Assembly: GCA_030704615.1 (NCBI GenBank)
Contig: CM060732.1
Location: forward strand, 7,192,001-7,256,000
From: Takakia lepidozioides
Lineage: Eukaryota; Streptophyta; Takakiopsida; Takakiales; Takakiaceae
Direction of reading: 5' to 3'
Length of the DNA: 64,000 bases
The stretch's first letter is position 1, and the number at the start of each line of letters is the position of its first letter. The notes beneath the pieces are model-generated. The model was given only the letters and a program-made list of their open reading frames with translations, made no database searches and was not told where the DNA came from. Position numbers and translations under genes: made by a program. This document shows, in pieces, positions 34,304-46,900 of the stretch.

Positions 34304-37296
34304 TCACTGGTCCCCTGGATCCATATTCAGAAGAGTGTGCACCTCTTGGGGGCTCAACCCTAGTGCATGTATGAAGTGATGAGTTGTGGAATTACACCGG
34401 AGTCTCTTTAGGTACACGTAGTACAGATGCTTACAAGGGCAGTATGATGCCCCATTGTTCGCCATGATCTGGAAGTCGGTGCAATTGCAGGTGGGTAATT
34501 CTGAAATGGTGATGGTGTACACCTCATTGCGAACAGTTGAGCCTGCCGTGGCTATCTGATACACACGCCCGAAGCCTGGTGGGGGCACTTCTGTCGAGCT
34601 CTGGATTGTACAGTTCATCCGAAGTGCATTCCCCATCCTTGTCTCGTTCACTTTTGAGGGAGGTCGCCGCCTCTTTGGTTTCCCCCAACGGTGTGTAGGA
34701 TGCTTAGAGCTGTCGGGTCCCATTGTTCATGCTCTCACAGGGGTCGGTGGTGGAGGCTGTGGAAGCGGAAATGGTTGTCTGGGGACGTCAGCGCGCTGCA
34801 CCATCCAAAATCCTGCGGCGGTAAGGGCGTCGGCCTCAACCTGACTCAGATCGCAGCCTGGTTCCACCGGCCACACCGGGGGAGCCTCTGGCATTGTTTG
34901 TATGCCGTACTTGGGCTTTCCATACACGCAAGTCATAATGTCGTGCCTGCAGAACCAGAACTGGGTGGTTGTCGCCTCCGCAAACTTTGCATGGACAAAT
35001 CTTCTTGTAAAAGTAGGAGCAGGGACAGCCCCATCTAGATTCCTCCTTATCATCTCTAAACAACGTTGTCGTGTATCCACTCGAATTGCGGAACACCTGC
35101 CTCAAAACGACGGCTTTGTGCGAGCAATTCTCCACTGTGACGCAGACACAGTCGTCTTCACAATGGCTTGGCCATACTGCATAAGAGCGGGCGGAATCTG
35201 GGGCAAGCGAGCAGTAGGAATTTCTCGCACGGAATCCCCGCTTAAAGGCGATGGCGATCTGGAATTTCTTGGGGCTTCCACTGCTGGAAGATTGTGCGGC
35301 AACATGACGGGCCCTCGAGGTGCTGTCTGAATGTTCCTGTCGGATCTCCAGGAATTCTCTTCGCACCTGGGTTCCTCTTCAATCCTCTGCCTCACAGGGC
35401 GAGTACGGACGTCCCCCTCTAGGTGTTTACCTCTGCGGTGCAGAGGCGTCCGTTTGATCTTCTCTCGCAATGCTGTCGCCCATTTCAGTGGATTCTTCGA
35501 CCTCGAAGCTGTTCGTACCAACAATTCCTCCTTGTCCGGCCCAAAGCCCCATTGTTTCCCGCTCAAGAACTTGTAGTATGTGGCTTGCTGCATGATTGCT
35601 CTATCGATGTCCTCCGTTGTGGCCGTCACTACGTCCACCAGATGTGCGGCAGAAGACGCTCGCCAGGAGGAGTGCACTGATTCTGCCATATTCGTGTTCG
35701 GCATGTCCGTGTCGGAATCCAAGCACCGCTCCTACAAGGACACAAACAATGGTGAGGGACCAATGGAAAGGTCCGTAATAGAAAAACAATTGCACGAAAA
35801 TGACAGCATCATACCTCCCGCATGTACTGTCCGAACTGTTGATACCGGAAATGCCACCACCCCAACCAGCTGTGCAAGGCTCCCAGATTGGTTGTCTCCA
35901 CTGCACCTGACATGTTCCACCAAGCCTCGATGATAGCAAACTTAACCTCCGCGTCATCAAATGTGGGTGCATCCTTCCACGCCGTACAAATGACACGGTG
36001 TTCAGCCTGGAATGAGCTAGCAACAAATTTGGTAGTGTAGTCAGATAGACTCTGCATCCAATGGAATCCACAGGATCTCTCCTTCCCCTCCATTGGAACA
36101 TTGGGGTCCTCACCGTACACACGCCGCACCACTGCCTAGTTGGCCTGAGCGTTGTCTGCCATGAATCCCCTGAAATTGGGCTTTGCCAATCCCGCCCTTG
36201 CCATCTGCTCGTTTATGCCCTCCCACAGATGCATCTCCAACTGTGTGTCCTCCCCTTTCATCTCGCAGATTGCAATCGTCATGAGCCTCTTGGAGTGATA
36301 GTCATAAAACATGCGCACCCATAGTCACCCACTGATGGTTTGTAATTCGCTTGATGTGATCAAACATCACCCAAGCATTCGACAAGTTTCCAGCTGTCAT
36401 GCGAGTGACCAAGTCGACTCCACTCCCAGGCCCACACGTCAACATTTTAAAAATGTAACAACGATCGGATTCACTGCCTTGCCTGGAAACCTGCTACCTT
36501 GGATGTAGTCATATCCAGTCATTCGTTTCACCTCCAGGATTGAGTGCATGTCCAACCCCCGGCCGAACTCCTGCTTGCAAGATATGATGTGATTCCGCAC
36601 ATTTGGACTACAAACGTGTGAGACGGACTCCAACAGGTCAAGCATCTCCTCTTCGTTCAAGGGCACTCGGTCTGAACCATCTTCAGACATGATTTTGCCA
36701 AGAGCAATCTTGTGGGCTGCCTTCAGCTGAATCTGCTTTGGTCTGGCTCGGGGGCTCAATTTCACCTCCTCTTTTATGATGTCGTGTGCTTCCTGCACAG
36801 CCTCACGCATGTTGCCTCTCGCCAAGGGGTGGCAGTGGACCCCAACGTGTATGCAAGCTCTAGTCAAGTCCAGGAGCAAATGGATTACGTAATATTGCTT
36901 GGCTCTGCACACGGACATGCACATCGGTGGTTCTTTGCAATGTGCGCACTTGAAAGTACCCGCAGGAGCTTGGCTGGAGACAATGAATGGATGATGGGTT
37001 GTGCCAGTCCAATCCGTCTTGTTTCTCCGCCCTCCTTTGGAGAGAAAGTGGAAGCATGCGGGATTGAGGCACCTCAACTTCCCCGCACAGAGGACGTATC
37101 GTACATGAACACCATCAGCAATTTTCGTACTACTGGTCTTCGTCACACACCAGGGGTGTCCGTCATGCTTTCGATCCATGTCTGTTAACATCCCTGAGGC
37201 TTTGTTTGACGAAGTAACAGGTAGAAACTTGAAGATGACATTGCCATCGACTTTGGGAGGCAGATACGTTACCTTCCTGACTGGAAATTTGGGCAC
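34304..37296 (-). pseudogene. Decayed MULE/SWIM transposase of element Y (copy T4)
   Basis: The minus-strand gene carries the zinc-binding region (MDRKHDGHPWC, CAHCKEPPMC) in 36439-37296, the core with MADNAQAN at about 36140, and the second exon at 34304 to about 35732 with the SWIM finger (CNCTDF ... CPCKHLYY). The intron is at about 35733-35813. Lesions include frameshifts between 36439 and 36318, a TAG replacing the Trp after MADNAQAN, a TGA at 35102-35104 where T2 has CGA, and a shift near 34725. The N-terminal ~180 residues are missing; the frame runs straight into the palindrome array. It is the closest relative of T3 and otherwise matches T2 in order and length. Confidence 0.85.
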
Positions 37297-38990
37297 CGAG
37301 TTTCCGTCCGGGGGAAACCTTTATACTCTCCAGGACGGAAATGCGGTGCCGCATTTCCATCCAACAAGTACGGTATGTGACACTGGAACGGAAATGCGGT
37401 ACCGCTTTTCTGTTCTGATTGAAAATCATAAACCACTGGAACTGAAATGCGGCACAGCATTTCCGTTCGAGTCTCACCTTCCGACATTCCAGAACGGAAA
37501 TGCGACGCCGCATTTTTGTTTTGTATCTGAGGCATGGAGCTGAGGGACGGAAATGCGGCACCGCATTTCCGTCCGGTTGAGACCTTCATACTCTCCAGAA
37601 CGGAAATGCGGCACCAAATTTCCGTTCTGACTGAAAATCGTGAACCATCGGAACTGAAATGCGACACCGCATTTCCGTCCGAGTCGCACCTTCCGACATT
37701 CCAGAACGGAAATGTGGCGCCACATTTCCGTTTTGTATGTGAGGCATGGAGATGTGGGACGGAAATGCGGCACCGTATTTCCATCCGGGTGAGACCTTCA
37801 TACTCTCCAGAACGGAAATACGACACGACATTTTCCGTTCAACAACTAAGGTATGTGAAGGTGGAACGGAAATGCGGTACCGCATTTCTGTTCTGATTGA
37901 AATCATGAACCACGGGAATTGAAATGCGGCACCGCATTTCCGTCCGAGTCGCACCTTCCGACATTCCAGAACGGAAATGCGGCACAGCATTTCCGTCCGG
38001 TTGAGACCTTCATACTCTCCAGAACGGAAATGCGGTACCGCGTTTCTGTTCTGACTGAAAATCGTGAACCATCAGAACTGAAATGTGGCACCGCATTTCC
38101 GTCCGAGTCGCACCTTCCGACATTCCAGAACGGAAATGCGGCACCGCATTTCCGTCCGGGGGAGACCTTCATACTCTCCAGAACGGAAATGCGGTACCGC
38201 ATTTCCGTTCTGACTGAAAATCGTGAACCATCGAAACTGAAATGCGGCACCGCATTTCCGCCCGGGTGAGACCTTCATACTCTCCAGAACGGAAATGCGG
38301 CACCGCATTTCCGTTCTAACTGAAAATCGTGAACCATCGGAACTGAAATGCGGCACCGCATTTCCGCCCGGGTGAGACCTTCATACTCTCTAGAACGGAA
38401 ATGCGGCACCGCATTTCCGTCGGAGTCGCACCTTCCGACATTCCAGAACGGAAATGCGGCGCCGCATTTCCGTTTTGTATGTGAGGCATGGAGCTGTGGG
38501 ACGGAAATGCGGCACCGTATTTCCGTTCGGGTGAGACCTTCATACTCTCCAGAACGAAAATGCCGCACGATATTTGCGTTCAACAACTAAGGTATTAAGG
38601 TGGAACAGAAATGCGGTACCGCATTTCCGTTCTGATTGAAAATCATGAACCACGGGAACTGAAATGCGGCACCGCATTTCCGTCCGACTCGCACCTTCCG
38701 ACATTCCAGAACGGAAATGCGGCGCCGCATTTCCCTTTTGTATCTCAGGCATGGAGCTGTGGGACGGAAATGCGGTGCCGCATTTCCGTCCGTGTGAGAG
38801 CTTCATACTGTCCAGAACGGAAATGCGGCACCGCATTTCCGTTCAACAACTAAGGTATGTGAAGGTGGAACGGAAATGCGGTGCCGCATTTTCGTCCAAC
38901 AAGTACGGTATGTGTAGCTTCGGGATGGTACTTAACGGAAATGCGGCGCCGCATTTGCTTTTTCACTCTAACTCATCAGACGCTGGGACG
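37270..38990. repeat. Palindrome array of element Y
   Basis: More than twenty palindromes of the form GGAAATGCGG-NN-CCGCATTTCCG are separated by a few recurring spacers, such as GAGACCTTCATACTCTCCAG, GAGTCGCACCTTCCGACATT and GACTGAAAATCGTGAACCAT. The centre dinucleotide varies (CA, TG, GC, TA), while the arms are kept. The array lies between the divergent transposase and copy B, the same location as in element 2. Numerous 60-180-codon frames on both strands are translation of the repeat. Confidence 0.9.
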
Positions 38991-39394
38991 GAAATGCCAT
39001 GATATGTGAACACGTGGACCAACGGAATTGCGGCACATGTCTCCACTCTATCTGATTGAAGTGGCAGGAGGCGGCGTGGCCTTACCGTTGGATAATGATG
39101 TTTGTTTTTCGGACGGCAGGCGTACCCTTGACGATTCGAATTTTGTTATGACGCATAGTCCACGAGGAGACACTTTCGTCCAAGCCTTTCGAACCCAAGT
39201 GGTGCATCACCGCCGTTTCATCTTCTTTTGTCGTGTCTACTCAGTCACCCCTCTTGCGCCTTTTCCATCTGCACTCTTCGCCCCTTTTCCTTGTCTCTAT
39301 TCTTCTTATGCTCGAACCTGAGAGGGAGGGAGTGCGTGCGCCAGAGAAGAGACATCGTCGTAAGCTCTGAAAATTGTACTTCGGATGTTGGCCA

Positions 39395-42300
39395 ATGCCG
39401 AAGGGGAGGAAGCAGATGCGTCTACAGGAGGAGATTGCCATCTCGCAGCAGCAGGCCACGCAGGCAACCCAGCCACCAGTGAGAGCTCCGTGCTATAGGG
39501 ATTCGCGTAGCTGATCGAGCACCGAAACCCCCCTCATTTTTCTTCTGCAATTCTTAGACTGTATGCTAGGAGACTTGAATGCAGAAGATGTTTGCATGCC
39601 TAACCGGAAAGGTGGACGTGCTGGAGGGATCGCATGAATCCGAAGAGCTGTAGGAAGAGTCCGTGGAGCTAACTGCAGCACGCACACCCAGCCGATCCAC
39701 GAGCACGGGTCTTCCTGCCGGGCCTAGCCCTGTGCGTTTCAAGGACGCGGCTTCGAAGGGCAAGTCTTTGCAGTTCAAAGCCCCAGAGAGCGACTCGCGT
39801 TTGAAGGTCATGGAGAATCGCCAGCAGGGGTCGGGCCCTTCTCCAGCAAAGACGAAGAAGAAGCAGCCCGTCTTTCAACTTGTTTTTGAACCAGACCAGG
39901 CCGTTTCCCCCCCACCTAGGCGAATGAAGCAGATTCAACTGCAGCAGACACCTTCACCTGCAAAAATGAGGAAACACAATGCAATCAAGGGGAGGGCGGA
40001 GCAGTCTCCCGCAAAACCGATTCCACGAGCTGAAGCCCAGTTCCTGCTTGATTTCCAGCCTGGTGATGTTGGGGGCGTCTCTGCTGCAGCGAAGGCAATG
40101 GGATCAACCGTTTTCGTCGATCTGGTACCAGAGGAGGGTGCTACCGCTCAACGTTTGCAACAAGACCTGACCACCGTTGAGGAAGATCTTCAGAATACTG
40201 CAGGCCCGGAGGAGGCCTCTGCAATTCCTGAATTGCCTGCAAAGATTCCCCAGAGTGCAGCTCCAGTTGGGGATGCTCCAGCTGCTCAGCCCCTACCGCC
40301 ACCTGCAGAAATGTCTCCGGAGGAATTCCAAAGTGCAGCGGATACAATGTTGGAGGAGACACACAGTAGCATTGGCAGAGTTCTGGGCAGCAGGGTATTC
40401 CAGCGGATTCTTTGACTCCCACTCTGTTGCATGGTCTCCCTTCCCATCATCAGGCAGGCACTTCCCGGAGATGTGGATAAGCTCAAGTTCGCATTTCGAG
40501 AAGGGTACCGTCTAGGTTCGCCAGCCTTCTACGTTTCCCTTGAGAATGAGGACGGCGAATCTCGTGGACCCACTGCGGATGAATTGTCAACATGGGATAC
40601 CCACTGGCACACTCGCAACGACGAATTCGAGGCAACGCTGAAGGGTGATCCAGACTTCGGCCATATGTCGGGTAAAATGTTCTTTGAGTGGGACGGGAAT
40701 CACCGACTTCTCGCCTGGTGGGAGTACATCAAGCAGAACCATGCCAAGCACATTGGCTGGCATTACATGGTGGAGTGTGTCATCCTCAAGGTGAAGGCGG
40801 CAGACTCCTCCTTGCTCAAGAATGCCATGGTGGACCTCAACTTGTAAGATACTCATACCCTCCCAAGCACGTTCAAAATGCGGTGCCGCATTTCAGTTTC
40901 CAATCTGTTTTGTTTCCGTGCTTCCGTGGACTGAACTGGAGAGTGTGCCTTGCAGGGTCACTGAAAATGCGTACGTGCATACCCACATGGCACATATGCT
41001 GTACAGGGTGAGGAAAACTGGTCTCACTGATCCGCACATGTTTGCGGAAATGCTGGAGCCCGAGCTCATTCAGAAAGCCGTGGCAAAAACTGACCGGACA
41101 TGGTATCGTCTCACTATGGATGGAATGGTGGAGGTGATATACGAAGTAAGTCGTCCTCCCATTTCCCTCTGCTCATCCTTCCCCAATTTTCATTAATCTT
41201 TCCACATAAATCGAATGTAACGTTTCTGCATGTTTTTGTTGGCAGTCAAACATCAAGCTGGATTTGGCCCATGCCAAATGCTTCTTCATGGAAAGTGAGG
41301 GGCAGGTCAAAACGTTGCAGTCATTGACTGAGCGCACTTGAAGGAAGCCGGGGTCAAGTCCAGAACAAAAAATAAGTCAAAGCTTGTGAAGTTGGTGGCC
41401 ATTGCAGATCCGGCACTTGGAAAGGACTTCATCCCCGAGATTGCAAAACACTATTCTCGGGCCATGCAGCCGACCATGCAGTTGGAGAAACTGCATCACC
41501 TCTCAACGACATGTGTTGAGGCGAAAGAGAAGGTGAGGTTTCAATGCACTGAAGTTCTTTTCTAGCAATAGCCACTCTTCTTCCTGCTCCTGACATTGGA
41601 TCGGAAATGGCAGACACGGTGGCTCTCGATCTGGAATTCATCGGAGAGTATAAGGACAATGTGGTCTTTTCCACTCGAAGTTTCCGACCCTGCAGTGGAT
41701 GTGTGGCTCAACCGCATGACTTGGTGGTTCCAGGTAATTCAAGGTACTTCCCCAGATTTGCTTTTTTGAAATGAATTCCCTGAACTGCTACGTGACAATG
41801 CATGTGGGAATCGCAGGTAATGACGAATGCGAAAGAGCAAGTCGTAATGCATACAAATTCATTCGGCTTGTACGTCAAATGGGATAGAACACAGACACTG
41901 GAAGACTACGTGACACGTTTCAGATGTGCGTACAAAGACAACCTCTTCGCCAGGGAGCTGCAGACAGAAAGAAGGAGCGTGGAGATTACACATCAGGAGA
42001 GAGCGGGAAAAGCTGCAATGCGAATTGTTTACAGGTGAAGCCCAGCTGTCCTTCTATGCGAAGCCTAGTTATGAGGTTTGTTTGGGAAATGCGGCACCGC
42101 ATTCGCATTTTATGTTTTCGGTTGCACTCTGCGAGTACGTTGCTCTCAACTTTTGCTCACACATGCTGATTGCCCTGCAGGTATATGAAATACGTGCTTC
42201 TTTAGACAGGGGCCCTGGCTCAAGAGCCCCCGTTCTTCATGGCTTGGACCGTGGCGGGCCCTAGCTGTGTCTACACACCCGAGATGCAGAAACAATGGCA

Positions 42301-43970
42301 TGCCGCGCATCTCGTTGGATGCCCGTGGTACCTGGACATGTCTGGCGGAATTGTTGACGAATCTGAGAAAGATCTGCATGCGAAAGCAGAAGAGAAGAGA
42401 AAGGAAAGACGTGTCCCTGCTGGGCCAGAGTCGGCAAAGGAAGCTGCTGCTCTGGAACAATCCAGAAAGACAGCTGAGATGGCACAGAAGACGGTGGATG
42501 CAGCTGTGCAGGCTCAACAAAAGGGGTCGAAGAAGAGGACTCGCCAGCAAGGAGCAGCAGTTGTGACACCCAAGAAAGCGAAGAAGCAGAAACAGATAGT
42601 GCAGGAAGAGGGTGACGAAGAGGACTCCGATGGAGACTTTGCAACCAGCCCAACCCCCAAAACGCAGCCGAAATCCCCTGTGCCCACCATTGTCACGAGA
42701 GGGACGAGAACAAGCTCGGCAAAGAATGCACTCTTCAACCCCCCGGGGGGGCACCCTTTCGAGCCGGTGGAAATGAAGAGGCCGAAAGTGGATCCCGATA
42801 CATTAGTCCAGTGTGTAAATGAGAGTTTCTTGGCGGCTTTGGATGGACGGGCAGCCAAGTTGGCATACATGAAGACCATGGAGGGTCTGAAGGGCAGAGC
42901 ACTGAAGAAGGCGGCTGCCAAAGAGCCTTCCGACACCCCTGGGTTTCTGAAGATGGTCTCGTTCTTTGAGAGGGTGTGTGCAGATAAGGATTGCAAGAGG
43001 GGCAGAAATGCCACCGAGTGGTTTTGCGATATGATCATCTTGGATATTCCAAACGGAGAGCCTGTGGAAGGACTGCAAGCTTTGCCATCTTGGAACAGGT
43101 ACTCCGAGGACTTTGGAAGAAAGGATTCGGGCTTGCCCGCATGGTGTTGGACGACAGAGGCTGTGTGGTTGTCCTGGCGAGCAGAGGCAAAAACACGCAG
43201 ACAGGAATTGCGAAGTGGACCCGCAGGAGCGCCGTCCTAATTCTGAAGAGGAAGTGGACGTGCATCAACACATTGGGCCTTCGGAGTGAAGGGAAGAAGG
43301 TAATTACGACATTGGCACTCGTCCTTTCATTTTCTTAGGAGTTTTGAAATGCGGTGCCGCATTCGATTTCTAATCGTTCCCCACTGTGTATGCAGACAAA
43401 ACAGTTCGATGCATACTGCTTTGTGAAGGAGAACTCCACCTTTGCTTTCCGGAAGGAGGGATTGTTGGTTGACCCGAACAGCGACCCCATCGATTACGAC
43501 GTCCTGTTCAACAACGTTCCCACGGAACTTCTCCCTCATAGCCTCACTTCAACGGAACCCCTACGGTATTCACGGACTCGGAGCCCTGCCTTCATTCAGA
43601 CAATTATGGAGACATGCACTAACGTGGAGGGCACAATGCTCGACCTCGTCTGTGGGACAGGTTTGCAGAATCTTGTTGTATGCTGTTCTGCAAATTCTCG
43701 TTATGCTTTAATTCGCAACATCTGAAGGGCCATGTCATAATGTGTGGATGGCATTGCAACAGGTGCCTCAATGTGGGCTGGGCGGTTTTCCGACCGGCAC
43801 CTCTTTGCCTACGAGGAGGACACATTCGTCTGGGGATCCCATCTAGAAGGGCTGCAACGGAATGTGAAGGCTCCCATCGAAGCCAAAGACTCCTCGGATT
43901 CGTCGGAGTCAGAGGAAGAGACAGTGGACATTGATGCCGAGGAGAACCCGGAATACGAGTGAGTGCAAAA
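39395..43970 (+). pseudogene. ParB-like/methyltransferase-fold gene of element Y (copy B), decayed
   Basis: Exons inferred by splice signals and alignment to copy A: about 39395-39478, 39585-40843, 40956-41145, 41246-41534, 41614-41733, 41817-42034, 42181-43299, 43396-43660 and 43763-43970, ending at a donor whose last exon is missing. The ParB-like box (FEWDGNHRLLAW) is at about 40682. The methyltransferase part has CDMIILDIPNG, motif X-like RTRSPAFIQTIME, and DLVCGTG joined by splicing to ASMWAG and FAYEED. Defects are TAG at 39651-39653, TGA at about 40413-40415 where copies A and C have Arg or Lys context, a frameshift near 41335 and a TAG near 42207. Three introns each contain a Y-type palindrome. 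Confidence 0.75.
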
Positions 43971-43974
43971 ATTG

Positions 43975-46900
43975 TAAGGCTTAGGAATGACACGCTGGGT
44001 CTTCTTCTCTTTCTCCGGCCTGGGGAACATGTGGGTATCCCTAACAGTGGGATCGGAGTTCCATATCTGTAGCCACTTCACCTTCTGTTCTAAAGACACA
44101 ATGGCAGTAGACAACCTGTGTAACTTCTTCTGGGCCATCTCTGGCTTGCCTGGCTTGTTGTAATGGTTTTTCACCTCCAGAAGAAACTGCGATCCGAATG
44201 ATGGGTCGGCAATTCTCAACTGCTTAACAAAAGCACTCATAATAGTCCTTCTTGTGGCGGTCATCTCTTTCTTGATGTGACTTTCAACCCCCTTTGTTGT
44301 CCTTCTCTCCTCAAGGGTAGAGCTGTAGTATTCCAGTTTGTCACGCTCTCCTGCATCTGCAATGTCTTGCTGCAAAGGAATGCACGAGAGTTGAATCAAC
44401 CCAAGGGCAAGGGAAACAAACAGAAATAAACATGTGGAAGCAGGAATATCAAAAGGCCAGATGGCGGAAGATGTATCTCACCGCGTACATATACTCCATG
44501 AAAGCCTCACGGGTCAACGAGTACCACGTTTCTGATGTCTTGGAGCTTTCACACTTCTTGTACGTCTCTGCTGAAAGGATGGTCTTGAAGTTGGTCAAGG
44601 GCATCTGCCCGATCCTTTGTATCATGTACAGTGTGTGAACCAGACTTGTTTTGACATGCAATGTCTCCGTCCCTCTGCAGAATGATATATGAAAGTCAGA
44701 ATGAAAATGAAGAACCGTCAACAGAGGACTGGAACAAAAGAACCACGGAACCACAACTGGAACATATAGAATGAGAAACCAACCTGTCCACATCATTCAT
44801 TGCCGTCAGAAGACCCATCATGTTCCCGTCACAATCCAGCACCATCGATCAAACAGAGTAATGCCACTCTTCCTCCTGTGAGTGTAGCCTCCCAATGACA
44901 GCCATCCATGCAAGCAACCGGTGGTTGCCATCCCATACGTGAAACATCTTCCTTGAGAGTGCCTGGGTGGAAGGTTTCCTGGAGAGAAGAAGTTCAAAGG
45001 ATTCGTTCACTTATCTCCAAATGGGGTCCCAGGAGTCCACGATTGACTCATCCACAAGGAGCTCATTGCCTCTGGAATCCTTTGTAGAAACGTAAAATAC
45101 TGCAGATCCATCCAAATACCCATGAACAAACTCGGCCTCCAGCTTCAGGATGTCCTTGATGAGGGGTGGACGAACGACGGGCATGGAAACCAACCTACAC
45201 AGGGGGATCTTCAACCTCCCACCCGGGGCAAGCATACTTTGCACCACAAGCTGAGAGTTTACCTTCTGACCCCCCAGCATCTCAGCGGCATTGCTTTCAT
45301 AGAACTCATCGTCCACATCAGCAATGATCTCCTTCCCCTCCCCCGAAGGGTTCTCATCCGCCACCATTTGCATCTTCTCCTACACGGTTGTTCATTCAAA
45401 CTGATATATGAGAGAGGCAAGAACATATGGTGTTTTGAGCATGGCAGGTAGGCCCGACGTGGCACAATTTCACATGAGAAAACAAGCATTGTGCGGGCCA
45501 AAAACAGTGTGCGTTGCCGCACACTGTTTGAGCTTCCAATAATGGGTGATTTGAACATGGCACACTGGCCATGAGTGGTCTATTTTCAAATCTAAAATCA
45601 GGCAGAGAGTGGGGAACAGACAGTGTGCGTTGCTGCACACTACTTGAGCTTCCAAATAGGGGTGTTTTCAACATGACATTAGGCCCTAGGTGGCACATTT
45701 CCACATAAAAAAACATGCAGAGAGGGGGCCACACACTGTTCGTTCTTCCAACTATGGGTGTTTTGAGCATCCATATTGCCCGTGTTTCGCCCAATTTCAC
45801 ATTAAAAAAACAAGCAGAGATGGGGCCCAAAACATTTGAGTTTCCAATTAGGGGTGGTTTGAACATGGCATAGTGGCCCTATTCTGACGATTTTTAAATA
45901 AAAAAACAGGCAGTGAAGGGGGCACAAACAGTGGCCCCTGTGTGCACGATTTCCAAATGAAAAAACAATGACAAGGGGGGCTCAAACAGTGTGCGTCAAC
46001 GCACACTGTTTCAGCTGCCACGTAAATGTGGATTGAACCTGACAGAGATGACATTTCTGGCCGTAATGAAAAAGAAAAACAAGGCAAAATGGGGGCTCAA
46101 ACAGTGTGCGTTGCCGCATACTGTTTGAGCTTCCAAATAGGGGTGGAATGAACATTACAGAGAGGCCCCTGTGTGCAAAGGGGGGCTCAAACAGTGTGCG
46201 TTGCCGCATACTGTTTGAGCTTCCAAATAGGGGTGGAATGAACATTATAGAGAGGCCCCTATGTGCAAAGGGGGGCTCAAACAGTGTGCGTTAACGCACA
46301 CTGTTTGAGCTGCCACGTAAGTGTGGATTGAGCCTGACAAAGATGCCATTTGTGGCCGTTTAGAACAAGAAAAACAAGGCAAAAAACAAGGCAAAATGGG
46401 GGCTCAAACAGTGTGCGTTGCCGCACACTGTTTGAGCTTCCAAATAGGGGTGGGATGAACATTACATAGAGGCCCCTGTGTGCATGATTTTCACATGAGA
46501 AAAACAATGACAAGGGGGGCTCAAATAGTGTGCGTCAACGCACACTGTCTGAGCTTCCAATAAGGGGTGATTTGAACTTATCATAGTGGCTATGAGTGGC
46601 CGATTTTCAAATAAAAAACAGGCACTGAAGGGGCACACAGTTTGAGCTTCCCAATAGTGGTGGAATGAACCTTACAGAGAGGCCCCTGTGTGCACGAAAT
46701 AGTGTGCGTTCCCGCACAATAAAGGGTGGATTCAACATGCCAGAATGGCCCTTTCTGCAAGATTTCCAAACCAAAAAACAAGGCAAAGGTGGGCTCAAAC
46801 AGTGTGCGTTGACGCACACTGTTTGAGCTGCTACTTAAGTGTGGATTCAGCCTGTCAGAGATGCCATATGTGGCCGACTTTTACATGAATTACACAATGA

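Larger units (their letters stand above)
33499..43970 (-). mobile_element. Element Y: two-gene MULE, left TIR present, right end lost
   Basis: The left end begins GAGGTTTACTATTTCATGAG, as in element 1, followed by CATGAGC units. The order is transposase on minus (T4), palindrome array, then the ParB-like/methyltransferase gene on plus (copy B): the mirror image of element 2. Similarity ends in the intron after the ninth exon of copy B near 43965, where minus-strand sequence of copy C begins. The 9 bp before the left TIR are GTGGTAGAG; no matching duplication with a TIR was found downstream. Stops and frameshifts in both genes show that it is inactive. Confidence 0.8.

Noticed and set aside
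37270-38990. CRISPR-like regular repeats
   Set aside because: Repeats are palindromes with a small set of recurring spacers in a plant transposon; there are no unique spacers or cas genes.
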